Shown here: positions 52,042 to 61,278 of the stretch, piece by piece
How positions within the stretch are numbered: the stretch's first letter is position 1
Layout of the letters: every line of letters begins with the position of its first letter
Origin: G963663735 sp963663735
GTDB taxonomy: Bacteria; Acidobacteriota; UBA6911; RPQK01; JAPXNP01
Reading direction: 5' to 3'
Assembly: GCA_963663735.2 (NCBI GenBank)
Contig: CAXXHN010000001.1
Location: forward strand, 2,046,001-2,110,000
DNA: 64,000 nucleotides
The notes under the pieces: model-generated
Database searches by the model: none
Told to the model about the DNA's origin: nothing
What the model saw: the letters and a program-made list of their open reading frames with translations, nothing else
Position numbers and translations under genes: made by a program

Positions 52042-53583
52042 TTAACTGAAGTTAATTCCCTGGGCCAGGGGCAGGCTGTCAGACCAGTTTACTGTGTTGG
52101 TCTGTCTCCTCATGTAACCCTTCCAGGCATCGGACCCGGATTCTCTTCCTCCGCCTGTTTCTTTTTCTCCCCCGAATGCCCCCCCGATTTCGGCTCCGCT
52201 TGTTCCCAGGTTGATGTTGGCTATGCCGCAGTCTGAACCGCTGCAGGAGAGAAAACGTTCAGCCTCGCGCAGGTTGTTGGTGAACATGGCGCTGGAAAGT
52301 CCCTGGGGGACCTCATTGTGCAATTCCATGGCTTCTTCAAGGGTATCGTATTCAAGGACATAGAGGATCGGAGCAAACGTTTCATCAAATACTATTTCGG
52401 ACTGGGAGGGCATTTTTACAATTGTGGGTTCCACAAAACACTCACCCAGGTCAGGGAGCGTTTTGCCCCCCGTAAGGATTTCTCCACCCTGGTCCTTCGC
52501 TGATTCGAGAGCTGCCATCATGTCATCCACTGCTTTCTTGTTAACAAGCGGCCCCATTAAGGTAGTATCATCAAGAGGGTCGCCGATCCTGACCTGGGTA
52601 TAGGCATTGACCAGCCTTTTAGTAAGTTCTCCTGAAATGCTCCTGTGAGCAATTATTCTCCTGGTTGAAGTGCATCTCTGACCGGCTGTGCCGACCGCGC
52701 CGAATACTATGGCTCTTAAAGCCAGGTCAAGGTCCGCTTCAGCAGAAACAATTACAGCGTTATTGCCTCCCAACTCCAAAATTGACCTTCCGAGCCTGCC
52801 GGACACCGTTGTCCCGACATGTCTTCCTATCCTCACAGAACCAGTGAAACTGATCAGGGGCAGCCTCTTGTCGTTGAGCATGATATCGCCGATTACCCTG
52901 CCGCTTCCTGCTACCAGGTTGAATAGACCGCCGGCATCGTGTTTCTGCATAACCCTGTTGGCTACATGCTGGATGGCTACCGCAACCAGGTTTGTAGATG
53001 AAGATGGATTCCAGAGCATGGTATTTCCGCATACCGCGGCGATTGCAGCATTCCAGGCCCATACAGCAGCTGGAAAGTTGAAGGCGGTAATGATTCCGAT
53101 CGGCCCCAGCGGATGCCATTGTTCGTACATGCGGTGCCCGGGGCGCTCTGAAGGCATGGTTAAGCCGTAAAGCTGCCGTGAAAGCCCAACAGCAAAGTCG
53201 CAGATATCAATCATTTCCTGGACTTCACCGACACCTTCAGCTTTGATCTTCCCCATTTCCAGGGCGATCAACTCCCCCAGTGGCTCCCGAACATCCCTCA
53301 GCGCATTTCCGAGATCCCTGACGAGCAGGCCTCTCTTAGGCGCAGGGATATTTCTCCAAGTTTTGAATTTACTCTCAGCATTGGAAACTATCTTTTCGTA
53401 GGTATCTCCGGTTACCTGCCTGATGGTTGCCAGGGGCCTGCCTGAGGTAGGATCATAGCTCACCAGGTCTTTACCTCCCGGATCGGCAGTCCAGGAATTT
53501 ATGCAACTGCATCCTCCCGGATTTGATTCCTTGATTCCAAGTTCCTGAAAAATTCTTTTTATGCGTACATTCCGATCTTCCAT
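52042..53583 (-). CDS. Aldehyde dehydrogenase, ALDH7/alpha-aminoadipic semialdehyde dehydrogenase type
   Basis: A 513-residue NAD(P)-dependent dehydrogenase closest in pattern to ALDH7A1/AmaB, which oxidise alpha-aminoadipic semialdehyde in lysine breakdown. Catalytic Cys304 is in GQRCTSTRR and the general base Glu270 is in LELGGNNA. At the position of the nucleotide-binding lysine that lies in the usual WK(P/G) segment, it has Asn192 (TMLWNPSSS). A GGAGGT precedes the start. It is divergent from the second KamA-type gene, with 337 bases between them. A shared lysine-related role is an inference. Confidence 0.85.
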   Translation of the reverse strand: MEDRNVRIKRIFQELGIKESNPGGCSCINSWTADPGGKDLVSYDPTSGRPLATIRQVTGDTYEKIVSNAESKFKTWRNIPAPKRGLLVRDLGNALRDVREPLGELIALEMGKIKAEGVGEVQEMIDICDFAVGLSRQLYGLTMPSERPGHRMYEQWHPLGPIGIITAFNFPAAVWAWNAAIAAVCGNTMLWNPSSSTNLVAVAIQHVANRVMQKHDAGGLFNLVAGSGRVIGDIMLNDKRLPLISFTGSVRIGRHVGTTVSGRLGRSILELGGNNAVIVSAEADLDLALRAIVFGAVGTAGQRCTSTRRIIAHRSISGELTKRLVNAYTQVRIGDPLDDTTLMGPLVNKKAVDDMMAALESAKDQGGEILTGGKTLPDLGECFVEPTIVKMPSQSEIVFDETFAPILYVLEYDTLEEAMELHNEVPQGLSSAMFTNNLREAERFLSCSGSDCGIANINLGTSGAEIGGAFGGEKETGGGRESGSDAWKGYMRRQTNTVNWSDSLPLAQGINFS

Positions 53584-53842
53584 ACGATACCTCCAGCTAT
53601 GTGAATCATTTTGAAATCATTCTATACTGAGTGTTTCCATATATGCATTATCATAATGCGATTTTCAATGATTTTTTGTTAATGGGGAAAGAGGGATAGG
53701 TTTCGGGACAAACTTAGTCCATATGGGAGCTCTCCTTTTGGGGATAGGCCTCAATTTTTAGGCCCCAGGTTTTATCCTGCATTCTTGCCCTCCCATAATC
53801 TGTTAATATTAGGACGGAAGATTTATTAGGAAGCATTACCCG

Positions 53843-53903
53843 TAGCGGTATCTTCCGGATGACACAAATCCTCATAAAACATCCATGGCATCCGGAGCCG
53901 CTA
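53843..53903 (+). promoter_or_regulatory. Long imperfect hairpin in the leader of the KamA-type gene
   Basis: TAGCGG and CCGGATG (53843-53848 and 53855-53861) pair with CATCCGG and CCGCTA (53889-53895 and 53898-53903), leaving an internal loop and a large apical loop. The 3' arm ends just before the GGAG ribosome site (53909-53912) of the TTG start. It might control translation. The remainder of the 53584-53920 gap holds the divergent promoter region, with no box I can fix. Confidence 0.4.
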
Positions 53904-53920
53904 TCACCGGAGATAATTAA

Positions 53921-55264
53921 TTGATTCAAAAATGTCGTCACTATAAGAAATATCGGGCAGTTAACGCCTCGAAAGTCCAATCTCTCCCGCAATGGGCAAA
54001 GATTCCTGCTGAGGCAAAAGAGGCAGTGGAAGTAGTTTCCAGAGTATTTCCGTTCAGGACTAATAATTACATCATTAAGGAGCTGATTGACTGGAATAAT
54101 ATTCCGGAAGACCCTTTATACCAGCTTACCTTTCCCCAGAAGGGAATGCTTGATGAAGGCTCCTATAACGAAATCAGGAATTTGCTAAGGGCTGATGGAG
54201 AGAAGTCAAGGTTGGATGAGTGCATTGAAACAATCCGGAAAAACCTTAATCCTCATCCCGCTGGACAGCTTTCCCATAACGTGCCTTTGCTGGATGGGAA
54301 GCCCCTGGAAGGCGTCCAGCATAAATACCGGGAGACAGTCCTGTTTTTTCCATACCGTGGGCAGACGTGCCACGCTTACTGCTCTTATTGTTTCAGGTGG
54401 CCTCAGTTTATTGGTTTAGATAAATTTAAATTCAAGGCAAAGGTTTCAGACCGCCTGATTAAGTACTTAAAACTGAACCTTGACGTTAGGGATTTCCTGT
54501 TGACAGGCGGAGATCCCATGGTGATGAACAGCCGCGCCCTGAGGTCCTGCCTGGAACCGATTCTTGGAGAGGGGATGGAACATATCCGTACGATCAGAAT
54601 CGGAACCAAATCTCTCGCTTACTGGCCATACAGATATGTAAACGGCCCTGATTCTGATGATACTATGCGGCTGTTTGAACAGATTGTGGAATCGGGAAAA
54701 CATTTGGCCCTAATGGCTCATTTCAGCCATCCAAATGAACTGAAGACAGATACCGTTCGAGAGGCGATAAAGCGGATTCGTAACACTGGGGCTGAGATTC
54801 GGATGCAGGCACCAATGATCAGGCATGTCAATGATAGAGCTGATAACTGGAGAGACCTTTGGACTGAAGGTGTCAGGCTGGGCATGATTCCTTATTATCT
54901 TTTTGTTGAAAGGGATACTGGTGCCAGGGAATATTTTGAGATTCCTCTTGCCAGGGCCCATCAGATTTTCACTGAGGCATACAGTAGCGTGTCAGGCCTT
55001 GCCCGTACCGTAAGAGGGCCATCCATGTCATCTTTTCATGGAAAGATACTTATTTCCGGAATCGCAGAAATGGCAAATGAAAAGGTTTTTGTACTGCAGT
55101 TCCTGCAGGCGCGGAATCCTGAATGGGTTGGCCGTCCTTTTTTTGCCAGGTTTGACCCTGGGGCCTGCTGGTTTGACGCCTTGTTGCCTGCCTTCGGCAA
55201 GGATAAGTTCTTTTTTGAAGAGGAGCATGAGAAAATAAGCCGGAATTTGTCACAGAGTTTTTAA
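53921..55264 (+). CDS. KamA-family radical SAM protein of an atypical subgroup
   Basis: A 447-residue protein of the lysine 2,3-aminomutase family. It starts at TTG 53921 with GGAG upstream. The cluster cysteines are Cys150, Cys154 and Cys157 in CHAYCSYCFRWPQF. The TGGDPMVMNSR and IRIGTKSLAYWPYR segments match the core of the family. The canonical PLP loop PGGGGK is missing; SSFHGKIL with Lys375 stands in its place. It clearly differs from AblA at 6.3 kb. It may be an aminomutase on another amino acid or a PLP-independent relative. Confidence 0.75.
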   Translation: MIQKCRHYKKYRAVNASKVQSLPQWAKIPAEAKEAVEVVSRVFPFRTNNYIIKELIDWNNIPEDPLYQLTFPQKGMLDEGSYNEIRNLLRADGEKSRLDECIETIRKNLNPHPAGQLSHNVPLLDGKPLEGVQHKYRETVLFFPYRGQTCHAYCSYCFRWPQFIGLDKFKFKAKVSDRLIKYLKLNLDVRDFLLTGGDPMVMNSRALRSCLEPILGEGMEHIRTIRIGTKSLAYWPYRYVNGPDSDDTMRLFEQIVESGKHLALMAHFSHPNELKTDTVREAIKRIRNTGAEIRMQAPMIRHVNDRADNWRDLWTEGVRLGMIPYYLFVERDTGAREYFEIPLARAHQIFTEAYSSVSGLARTVRGPSMSSFHGKILISGIAEMANEKVFVLQFLQARNPEWVGRPFFARFDPGACWFDALLPAFGKDKFFFEEEHEKISRNLSQSF

Positions 55265-55504
55265 ACATCTGCATTTAATGGCAGAAGTTACCTGCCCTGG
55301 GTGTCATTTGCAGGATATCATTCAAATTATCAACCGGTTGGACACCGTACCGGCCTGGTTGACGATAACCCTTTGCTTTAATTACATTTGACTTTCCGGA
55401 ATGCAGATTTTTGATTCTAGACTTCTGCCTGCCTCTTGCCTTTTCCCCTGACAGCTATAGAATTGTATTGAACGAAAATATTGAGGAAAAGGGGTGTTTG
55501 AAAA

Positions 55505-56836
55505 ATGGAAAAAATAACCAGACGCAGTTTTTCAAAGATGTCAGCCGGGGCCGCCGTGGCAATGGCCGGCATTAAAGGTACTTCCGCAGCAATTCGTACT
55601 TCATCAGTCAGTCCCAACGAAAGGATGACTGTCGGCCTGATCGGGGCCGGGGGAATGGGAATGGGAGACCTCAGGGATATGCTCCGCATTCCAGAAGTCG
55701 ATTGCCTGGCCCTGGCTGACGTTGACATGCGCAGGGTTGAAATGAATCGTTCCTCAGTTGAAGAGCTGAGGGGCAAAAAACCTGAAGGATACCAGGATTT
55801 CCGCAGGATCATTGAGCGGAAGGACATAGACATGGTGATTGTAGGGACTCCGGATCACTGGCATGCCCTGCCCACTATACTCGCCTGTCAGGCAGGGAAG
55901 GATGTTTATTGCGAGAAACCCCTGGCAACCTCAATTGCGGAAGGCAGGGCTATGGTTAGGGCCTCAGAAAAATATGGAAGAATAGTCCAAGTAGGCACCC
56001 AGCAGAGGAGTGCCGGTCATTTTCGTGATGCGGTTGAGTATGTACAGTCGGGGAAACTCGGAAAAATAAGGCATGTCCGGGCCTGGGCCTATATTGACTG
56101 GACGGGAGCCCTGGGGAAACCCCCTGATGAAACGCCCCCACCGGAAGTTGACTATGACATGTGGCTTGGACCTGCAACCTTGAGGTCATTTAATCCTGCC
56201 AGGTTCCATTTTACATTTCGTTGGTTCTGGGACTATTCGGGCGGATTGATGACTGACTGGGGAGCACATATGGTAGATGTAGTCATGTGGGCCATGAATG
56301 AAGACCCGGTAGGCGCCATGGCTACCGGTGGAAAGTACGGATATCCTGATGACATAATGGAAACGCCTGATACCCAGCAGTCGATTGTGGAGTTTCCCAG
56401 CTTTTCAATGACCTGGGAGCATATGCTGGGATGCGGACAGGGCCCCTGGGAAAGGGAACACGGCTGTGAATTTCATGGAGAGGATGGAATCCTGGTAGTG
56501 GACCGGGGCGGATGGGAAGTTCATCCCGAATCCTCTGCTATAGGGAAACCTAAATTTTATCGGATGACTCCGGTCCCGAGACAGCCGGCCTCTTCTGATT
56601 ACCATTTCACTCATGTGAAAAATTTTGTGGATTGCGTGAAGAGCAGGCAGCAGCCTGTCGCTAATGTGGCATTACACCATAAATCCGTAAATGCCTGCCA
56701 CCTGGCCAATATCGCGGCCCGGTTGCGGACCCAGATCAGGTGGGACGCAAAAACGGAAACAGCTACGGGTCATCCTGATGTGAATAAATATGTTAATAGG
56801 GAATACCGTGCTCCCTGGAAACTTCCGGAACTTTAG
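55505..56836 (+). CDS. Tat-signal Gfo/Idh/MocA-family oxidoreductase
   Basis: A 443-residue exported NAD(P)-dependent sugar oxidoreductase-type protein. The twin-arginine-like signal (TRRSFSKMSAGAAVAMAG, about 4-21) is followed by a Rossmann fold with VGLIGAGGMGMGD. The substrate segment has GTPDHWHALPTI and a YCEKPLA motif with the conserved lysine. The DWGAHMVDVVMWAM helix is typical. Exported members of this family are frequent in planctomycetes and acidobacteria near glycan genes. The substrate is unknown. An AAGGGG lies about 11 bases before the start. Confidence 0.88.
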   Translation: MEKITRRSFSKMSAGAAVAMAGIKGTSAAIRTSSVSPNERMTVGLIGAGGMGMGDLRDMLRIPEVDCLALADVDMRRVEMNRSSVEELRGKKPEGYQDFRRIIERKDIDMVIVGTPDHWHALPTILACQAGKDVYCEKPLATSIAEGRAMVRASEKYGRIVQVGTQQRSAGHFRDAVEYVQSGKLGKIRHVRAWAYIDWTGALGKPPDETPPPEVDYDMWLGPATLRSFNPARFHFTFRWFWDYSGGLMTDWGAHMVDVVMWAMNEDPVGAMATGGKYGYPDDIMETPDTQQSIVEFPSFSMTWEHMLGCGQGPWEREHGCEFHGEDGILVVDRGGWEVHPESSAIGKPKFYRMTPVPRQPASSDYHFTHVKNFVDCVKSRQQPVANVALHHKSVNACHLANIAARLRTQIRWDAKTETATGHPDVNKYVNREYRAPWKLPEL

Positions 56837-56880
56837 GAGCCGACAAAACGTTTTAGTAGTGAAATTGGTATCATGTTTCA

Positions 56881-56924
56881 GGCGCTCTCTCCCAAAAGGA
56901 GAGGACGCCGGTTTCCCCGGAAAC
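56881..56924. other. Two consecutive hairpins, possible structured RNA
   Basis: The first hairpin pairs GGCG and CTCTCC (56881-56884, 56887-56892) with GGAGAG and CGCC (56898-56903, 56906-56909) around CAAAA. The second pairs GTTTCC (56911-56916) with GGAAAC (56919-56924). No known riboswitch motif was recognised and there is no T-run. It lies in the 56837-57217 gap between the oxidoreductase and the AIM24 gene. The rest of that gap shows nothing I can name. Confidence 0.35.
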
Positions 56925-57217
56925 AGGGAAGTATACAGGTCAAATCTGCCTGAATATCAAGGGAAAAAGGAAATGATAATGTTTGGGGCCGGAACTGAAA
57001 TATCACATTCAGGACTTTGAGAGTTGTTGCGGATCATTTTAGATTGGTTTTTTTACAATAGAAAATATCCGGGATTTTCACCGCTTCAGTTTTCCAATAC
57101 CCGGGGATAGAGTCCGGTCGGGTCATTTTCGGCAGGTGATTATCGTATTGACCTTGTATTAAATCGTTAGCCAGGCAAATATTTCAATAATAAAAATATC
57201 AAGAGAGGAAATTAATC

Positions 57218-58219
57218 ATGTCGCAGTGGTATTTAAGTTTTAACGGCCAGCAGGTGGGACCGCTGAGCGAAGAAGATGCTGTTGCAAGGGCAAAATCCAA
57301 TCCATCCGGGCATGCCTGGAAGGAGGGTTTTGCTGAATGGAAACCAATTAACCAGGTTCCTGAGCTGAATTCCGGAGGGATACCAGCCGGGCCACCTCCT
57401 CAAGGCGGAACCATTGCTCACGAAATTGATTACAAAATTTTTGGTGAGGAGATGCAGTTTGTTGAAATTGAGCTTGATCCGGGAGAGAGTGCGGTGGCTG
57501 AGGCTGGAGCCATGATGTACAAGGATCTTCCGGTTAGTCTTGATACTGTTTTCGGTGACGGAAGCGCTAAGGCCGAGCAGGGGGGCTTTATGGGCAAACT
57601 GGTCGGTGCAGGGAAACGCCTGATAACCGGAGAAAGCCTGTTCATAACAATGTTCACCCATAAAGGCGGCAGCGGAAAGGCAAAGGTAGCTTTCGGTGCT
57701 CCCTATCCCGGCACACTGATTCCTGTCTGTCTGAATGATATCGGAGGGAGCCTGATCTGCCAGAAAGACAGTTTTCTCTGCGCAGCCAGGGGAGTTTCCA
57801 TTGGTATTTATTTTCAAAAGAAAATATTGACAGGGCTTTTTGGTGGTGAAGGTTTTATCATGGAGAAGCTGGAAGGCGACGGAATGGTTTTTATCCATGC
57901 CGGCGGCTGCGTGGTTGAACGGGAACTGAAGGCTGGAGAGACGCTGCACGTGGATACCGGGTGTATTGTCGCTTTTCAGCCGTCGATCAATTTTGAAATC
58001 CAGCAGGTGGGCGGAATCAAGTCAGCTCTATTCGGCGGGGAAGGACTCTTTTTTGCCTCCTTAACAGGTCCGGGCAAAGTATGGATGCAGTCACTGCCTT
58101 TCTCCAGGCTTGCCGGCAGGATGCTTCAGGCAGCCCCCGCCTCCAAGGGCGGCGGCGGAAAACGCACAGGAGAAGGATCCATTCTTGGAAGCCTGGGCGA
58201 TCTGCTTGATGGCGATTAA
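57218..58219 (+). CDS. GYF_2 - AIM24/TIGR00266 family protein
   Basis: A 333-residue cytoplasmic protein. The first 50 residues form a GYF_2-type domain (WYLSFNGQQVGPLSEEDAV, then GFAEWKPI). A Pro/Gly linker leads to a TIGR00266/AIM24 beta-rich domain (about 65-300). This domain begins YKIFGEEMQFVEIELDPGESAVAEAG (broken here by strands) and includes LFGGEGLFFASLTGPGKVW near its end. It finishes with a Gly-rich tail. The function of AIM24-like proteins in bacteria is not known. An AGAGAGG lies nine bases upstream. Confidence 0.82.
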   Translation: MSQWYLSFNGQQVGPLSEEDAVARAKSNPSGHAWKEGFAEWKPINQVPELNSGGIPAGPPPQGGTIAHEIDYKIFGEEMQFVEIELDPGESAVAEAGAMMYKDLPVSLDTVFGDGSAKAEQGGFMGKLVGAGKRLITGESLFITMFTHKGGSGKAKVAFGAPYPGTLIPVCLNDIGGSLICQKDSFLCAARGVSIGIYFQKKILTGLFGGEGFIMEKLEGDGMVFIHAGGCVVERELKAGETLHVDTGCIVAFQPSINFEIQQVGGIKSALFGGEGLFFASLTGPGKVWMQSLPFSRLAGRMLQAAPASKGGGGKRTGEGSILGSLGDLLDGD

Positions 58220-58232
58220 TTCAAAAATATCA

Positions 58233-58276
58233 GGAAACATCAAGGGAGGGGCCGCAGCCCTTCCCCTGGTGTTTCC
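58233..58276 (+). terminator. Long stem-loop after the AIM24 gene
   Basis: A 20-bp stem with two wobbles and one mismatch (58233-58252 with 58257-58276) closes a 4-nt loop. It begins 14 bases after the stop. There is no good T-run afterwards, so it may be a weak terminator or an mRNA-stabilising structure. Confidence 0.55.
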
Positions 58277-58632
58277 GCCAATAGCTCTTTAGGTTATAAC
58301 AACACTCCTTTTCCTGTTTGCCTTCCTTCCAGCATGGCTGTTTCCCCTGTCCTGCTACCTTCTCCTGTGAAAAGTACGGGCTAATCTCCTGCATGACGCT
58401 GTATATATTTTTATTGACCTGGATTTAAAGAGAATGACTTCATAGGGCGTTTTAATCAAAGTTTTCCAGGTTTTTATACATTTATTTAGAAATTAGTCGA
58501 ATATTTTTACAAGATCGGTAGATTATCTGTTTTTCGGATGGTATAGATATTAAACCATTTATCTGGATAAGCTCCATAAAGCGTTGATCCGGGACAGAAA
58601 TTATAATTTACAGATACTGACAGGGGAAAAAC
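58277..58632. promoter_or_regulatory. AT-rich leader before the symporter operon
   Basis: Between the hairpin and the accessory-subunit gene, the sequence is AT-rich with several possible promoter boxes (such as TTGACC near 58404). No operator palindrome, RNA family or gene was recognised. Confidence 0.3.
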
Positions 58633-58812
58633 ATGTTCGGAATTGAAGATCCTGTAATTTACATTGGATATTTACTAACTGTACTCAGCCTCGTTCTCTG
58701 CGTGATCTATGGCGCAATAAACTGGAATAACGGAGAGGACCTTGAGGAAAAAGAATTGGGAATAGACGCACACTGGGCAGAAAAAGAAGAAGAAATTAAG
58801 AGTCAGATCTAA
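58633..58812 (+). CDS. Symporter small accessory protein
   Basis: A 59-residue single-pass membrane protein. It has an N-terminal helix of the form VIYIGYLLTVLSLVLCVIYG, then an NWN motif and an acidic tail ending EIKSQI. Such short proteins are found directly upstream of SSS symporter genes and are thought to be accessory subunits. It lies 42 bases before the 528-residue symporter, on the same strand. Its start has GGGGAAAA upstream. Confidence 0.8.
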   Translation: MFGIEDPVIYIGYLLTVLSLVLCVIYGAINWNNGEDLEEKELGIDAHWAEKEEEIKSQI

Positions 58813-58854
58813 ACCTCAGAACCTTAAACAGCAGAGACATCAGTAAGGAAAGCC

Positions 58855-60441
58855 ATGGATACTTTTACGCTTGGACTCGTAGTTATCGCATATTTACTGG
58901 CAATAGGTTACCTGGGATATAAAGGGTATCAGCACACCGTGAATGCCAGAGATTATCTCCTGGCAGGGAGCAATATACACCCATTTGTCATGGCCATGTC
59001 TTATGGGGCCACCTTTATATCAACATCAGCCATTATTGGTTTCGGTGGAATTGCCGGGGTATACGGAATGGGCCTGATATGGCTGACGTTCCTCAATATT
59101 TTTGTTGGTATTTTTATAGCCTTTGTCTTTTTTGGTAGAAGGACCCGCAAAATAGGGCATAATCTTGATGCCCATACCTTTCCGGAATTCCTGGGAAACA
59201 GGTTTCAGTCAAAGGGTATACAGACTGCCTGCGGAGCCATAATTTTTGTGGCCATGCCCCTTTATGCCGCAGTCGTCCTGATCGGCGGCGCCCGGTTTAT
59301 TGAGAGTATTTTTAAGATAGATTTTACGATCGCATTAATTTTCTTTTCCCTGGTGATCGCGGCATACGTTATCGCTGGAGGTCTGAAGGGCGTGATGTAT
59401 ACTGATGCTCTGCAGGCTACCATCATGTTCCTAAGTCTTTTTTTCCTGCTTATTTTTACTTATGTGAAGCTGGGTGGATTTACGGCAGCGCATGAAGCGC
59501 TTACCAACATGGCCAGCATGGTACCTGAAAGCCTTCGGGCACAGGGACATCTCGGGTGGACAGTTTTTCCAAAATTTAATTCTGGCTGGTGGTGGACTTT
59601 GACCACCAATATAATCCTGGGGGTAGGAATAGGTGTCCTGGCACAACCTCAGCTTGTGGTTCGGTTTATGACAGTCAAAAGCAGCCGGGAACTTAACCGG
59701 GCAGTGCTGGTTGGCGGCATTTTTATTTTTGTGGCTACAGGTTTCGTATTTACAGTAGGGTCGCTGACTAATCTCTATTTCTATAATGAGTCAGGTTTGC
59801 TGGCAATCCAGGCTGCCCAGGGGAATGTTGACCTGATTATGCCTGAATTTATCAACCACGCCATGCCATCCTGGTTTGTGTACCTTTTCATGCTTGCACT
59901 GCTTTCGGCGGGGATGTCAACCCTCAGCTCCCAATTCCATACCATGGGAACGGCCCTTGGCAGAGATTTTTTCCAGAATCTTTTTCCCCGAAAAAATATC
60001 AACGCCATGATGATCTCCAGGATTGGCGTTGTGATAGCGATATTGGTGAGTATCCTGATAGGGTATAAACTGCCCATCGGAATAATCGCCCGGGGAACAG
60101 CCATTTTCTTCGGGATCTGTGCCGCCACCTTCCTGCCGGCTTATTTTGCCGCACTCTACTGGAAGCGGGTGACCACCCTTGCCGCCAAGTGGAGCATTGG
60201 CACTGGTCTTCTGGCCAGTGTTTTTTCACTGGTTTTCCTGCACCAGAAGGAATCCGCTCCCCTGGGAATAAGCAAGGCTCTCTTCGGGAAGGATTTCCTG
60301 ATTGACCAGTTTCCCTGGATGATCATCGATCCGATCCTGATAGCCATGCCCCTGTCGATTATTGTGCTGGTGGTTGTTTCCTACCTCACCCCCAGAATGG
60401 ACGAGGCGCATCTGGACAAGTGCCTGAAAGGTATAAAATAA
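58855..60441 (+). CDS. Sodium:solute symporter, SSS family
   Basis: A 528-residue inner-membrane symporter with about 13 hydrophobic helices. It starts with a DTFTLGLVVIAYLLAIGYLGYKG-like helix (split by turns) and has NARDYLLAGSNIHPF, SYGATFISTSAIIGFGG and GGLKGVMYTDALQA. The accessory protein is encoded upstream, and an AAGGAAAG ribosome site precedes the start. Substrate is not determined; related carriers move monocarboxylates, amino acids or sugars with sodium. It differs from the symporter in the abl operon in length and partner. Confidence 0.9.
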   Translation: MDTFTLGLVVIAYLLAIGYLGYKGYQHTVNARDYLLAGSNIHPFVMAMSYGATFISTSAIIGFGGIAGVYGMGLIWLTFLNIFVGIFIAFVFFGRRTRKIGHNLDAHTFPEFLGNRFQSKGIQTACGAIIFVAMPLYAAVVLIGGARFIESIFKIDFTIALIFFSLVIAAYVIAGGLKGVMYTDALQATIMFLSLFFLLIFTYVKLGGFTAAHEALTNMASMVPESLRAQGHLGWTVFPKFNSGWWWTLTTNIILGVGIGVLAQPQLVVRFMTVKSSRELNRAVLVGGIFIFVATGFVFTVGSLTNLYFYNESGLLAIQAAQGNVDLIMPEFINHAMPSWFVYLFMLALLSAGMSTLSSQFHTMGTALGRDFFQNLFPRKNINAMMISRIGVVIAILVSILIGYKLPIGIIARGTAIFFGICAATFLPAYFAALYWKRVTTLAAKWSIGTGLLASVFSLVFLHQKESAPLGISKALFGKDFLIDQFPWMIIDPILIAMPLSIIVLVVVSYLTPRMDEAHLDKCLKGIK

Positions 60442-60564
60442 AGGGCTCAAGCAGTTAAATGGTGCCGGGATGAGTTCCTGAAACAGGTTCACATTCCCGG
60501 TACACATTTTCGCGGATGAAGTCATTCGTTCAAAACACCTTCCGGTCGATATGGAAAATGTGTT

Positions 60565-61278
60565 TTATCTCCATAGAATCAGGGCACTGTTCAGGGACTC
60601 TTCAATTCTCCACAGAGGTTTATGGAAACAGATGAGCCCATGTCCGGGAAGCATGATATCCATGTTTCTCCCGGCTAACCGGCGCAATGATTCTATATAG
60701 GATGTTTTATCAAAATCGATTGATCCGTCCCAGCCAAAATCCCCGGAGAGCTGGGTTCCGATTATGTCACCGCTGACCAGAATCTGTTTGCCTTCATGTT
60801 TTAAGAAATATGCCGTGCACCCCTGGGAATGTCCCGGGAGATGCATTACTTCAATCTTGATGCCGCATAAGGAGAGTATTTCGCGATCAAAAGCAATCCG
60901 GTCGATTTCCACAGGATGAAATTTTTTGTGGTACAGGTAACCGCCACATCGTTCATCCCCGGCTGAAACCGCGTCGGCTGTAGCTTGAACCGAAATGATC
61001 TCTGCTCCCTTTTCCTTCAGCAGGTGAGCGCCCCCAGCGTGGTCGAGGTGAGGGTGGGTGAGCAAACAGAATCGGATATCTGAAGGAGAAAGGCCCCAGT
61101 AGCGCATGTTGTCAAAAATCTGATCCATGGTATCGCCGCAACCGCAATCAAACATTAACAGTCCGTCACCAGTATCAACGACGTAGGAGTTTGCGTCATT
61201 CCACAGAGCACCTTGCTGGTCAAAAGTTACACCGTTCAGGTCTCCGCTGACCTGATATAATTTTTTTAGAATTTGCAT
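60565..61278 (-). CDS. MBL-fold metallo-hydrolase
   Basis: A 237-residue metallo-beta-lactamase-fold hydrolase. The metal motif is THPHLDHAGG (HxHxDH, near residue 74). Other ligands are in HLPGHSQGCT, SGDIIG and LPGHG. It has no extra domain. The substrate class could be a thioester or lactone, but cannot be fixed by eye. It stands alone, divergent from the iron-sulfur flavoprotein gene. Confidence 0.85.
   Translation of the reverse strand: MQILKKLYQVSGDLNGVTFDQQGALWNDANSYVVDTGDGLLMFDCGCGDTMDQIFDNMRYWGLSPSDIRFCLLTHPHLDHAGGAHLLKEKGAEIISVQATADAVSAGDERCGGYLYHKKFHPVEIDRIAFDREILSLCGIKIEVMHLPGHSQGCTAYFLKHEGKQILVSGDIIGTQLSGDFGWDGSIDFDKTSYIESLRRLAGRNMDIMLPGHGLICFHKPLWRIEESLNSALILWR

Noticed and set aside
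53714..53992. A 92-residue minus-strand reading frame before the KamA-type gene
   Set aside because: It overlaps the coding start of a well-supported gene, has no recognisable domain and has the composition of a shadow frame.
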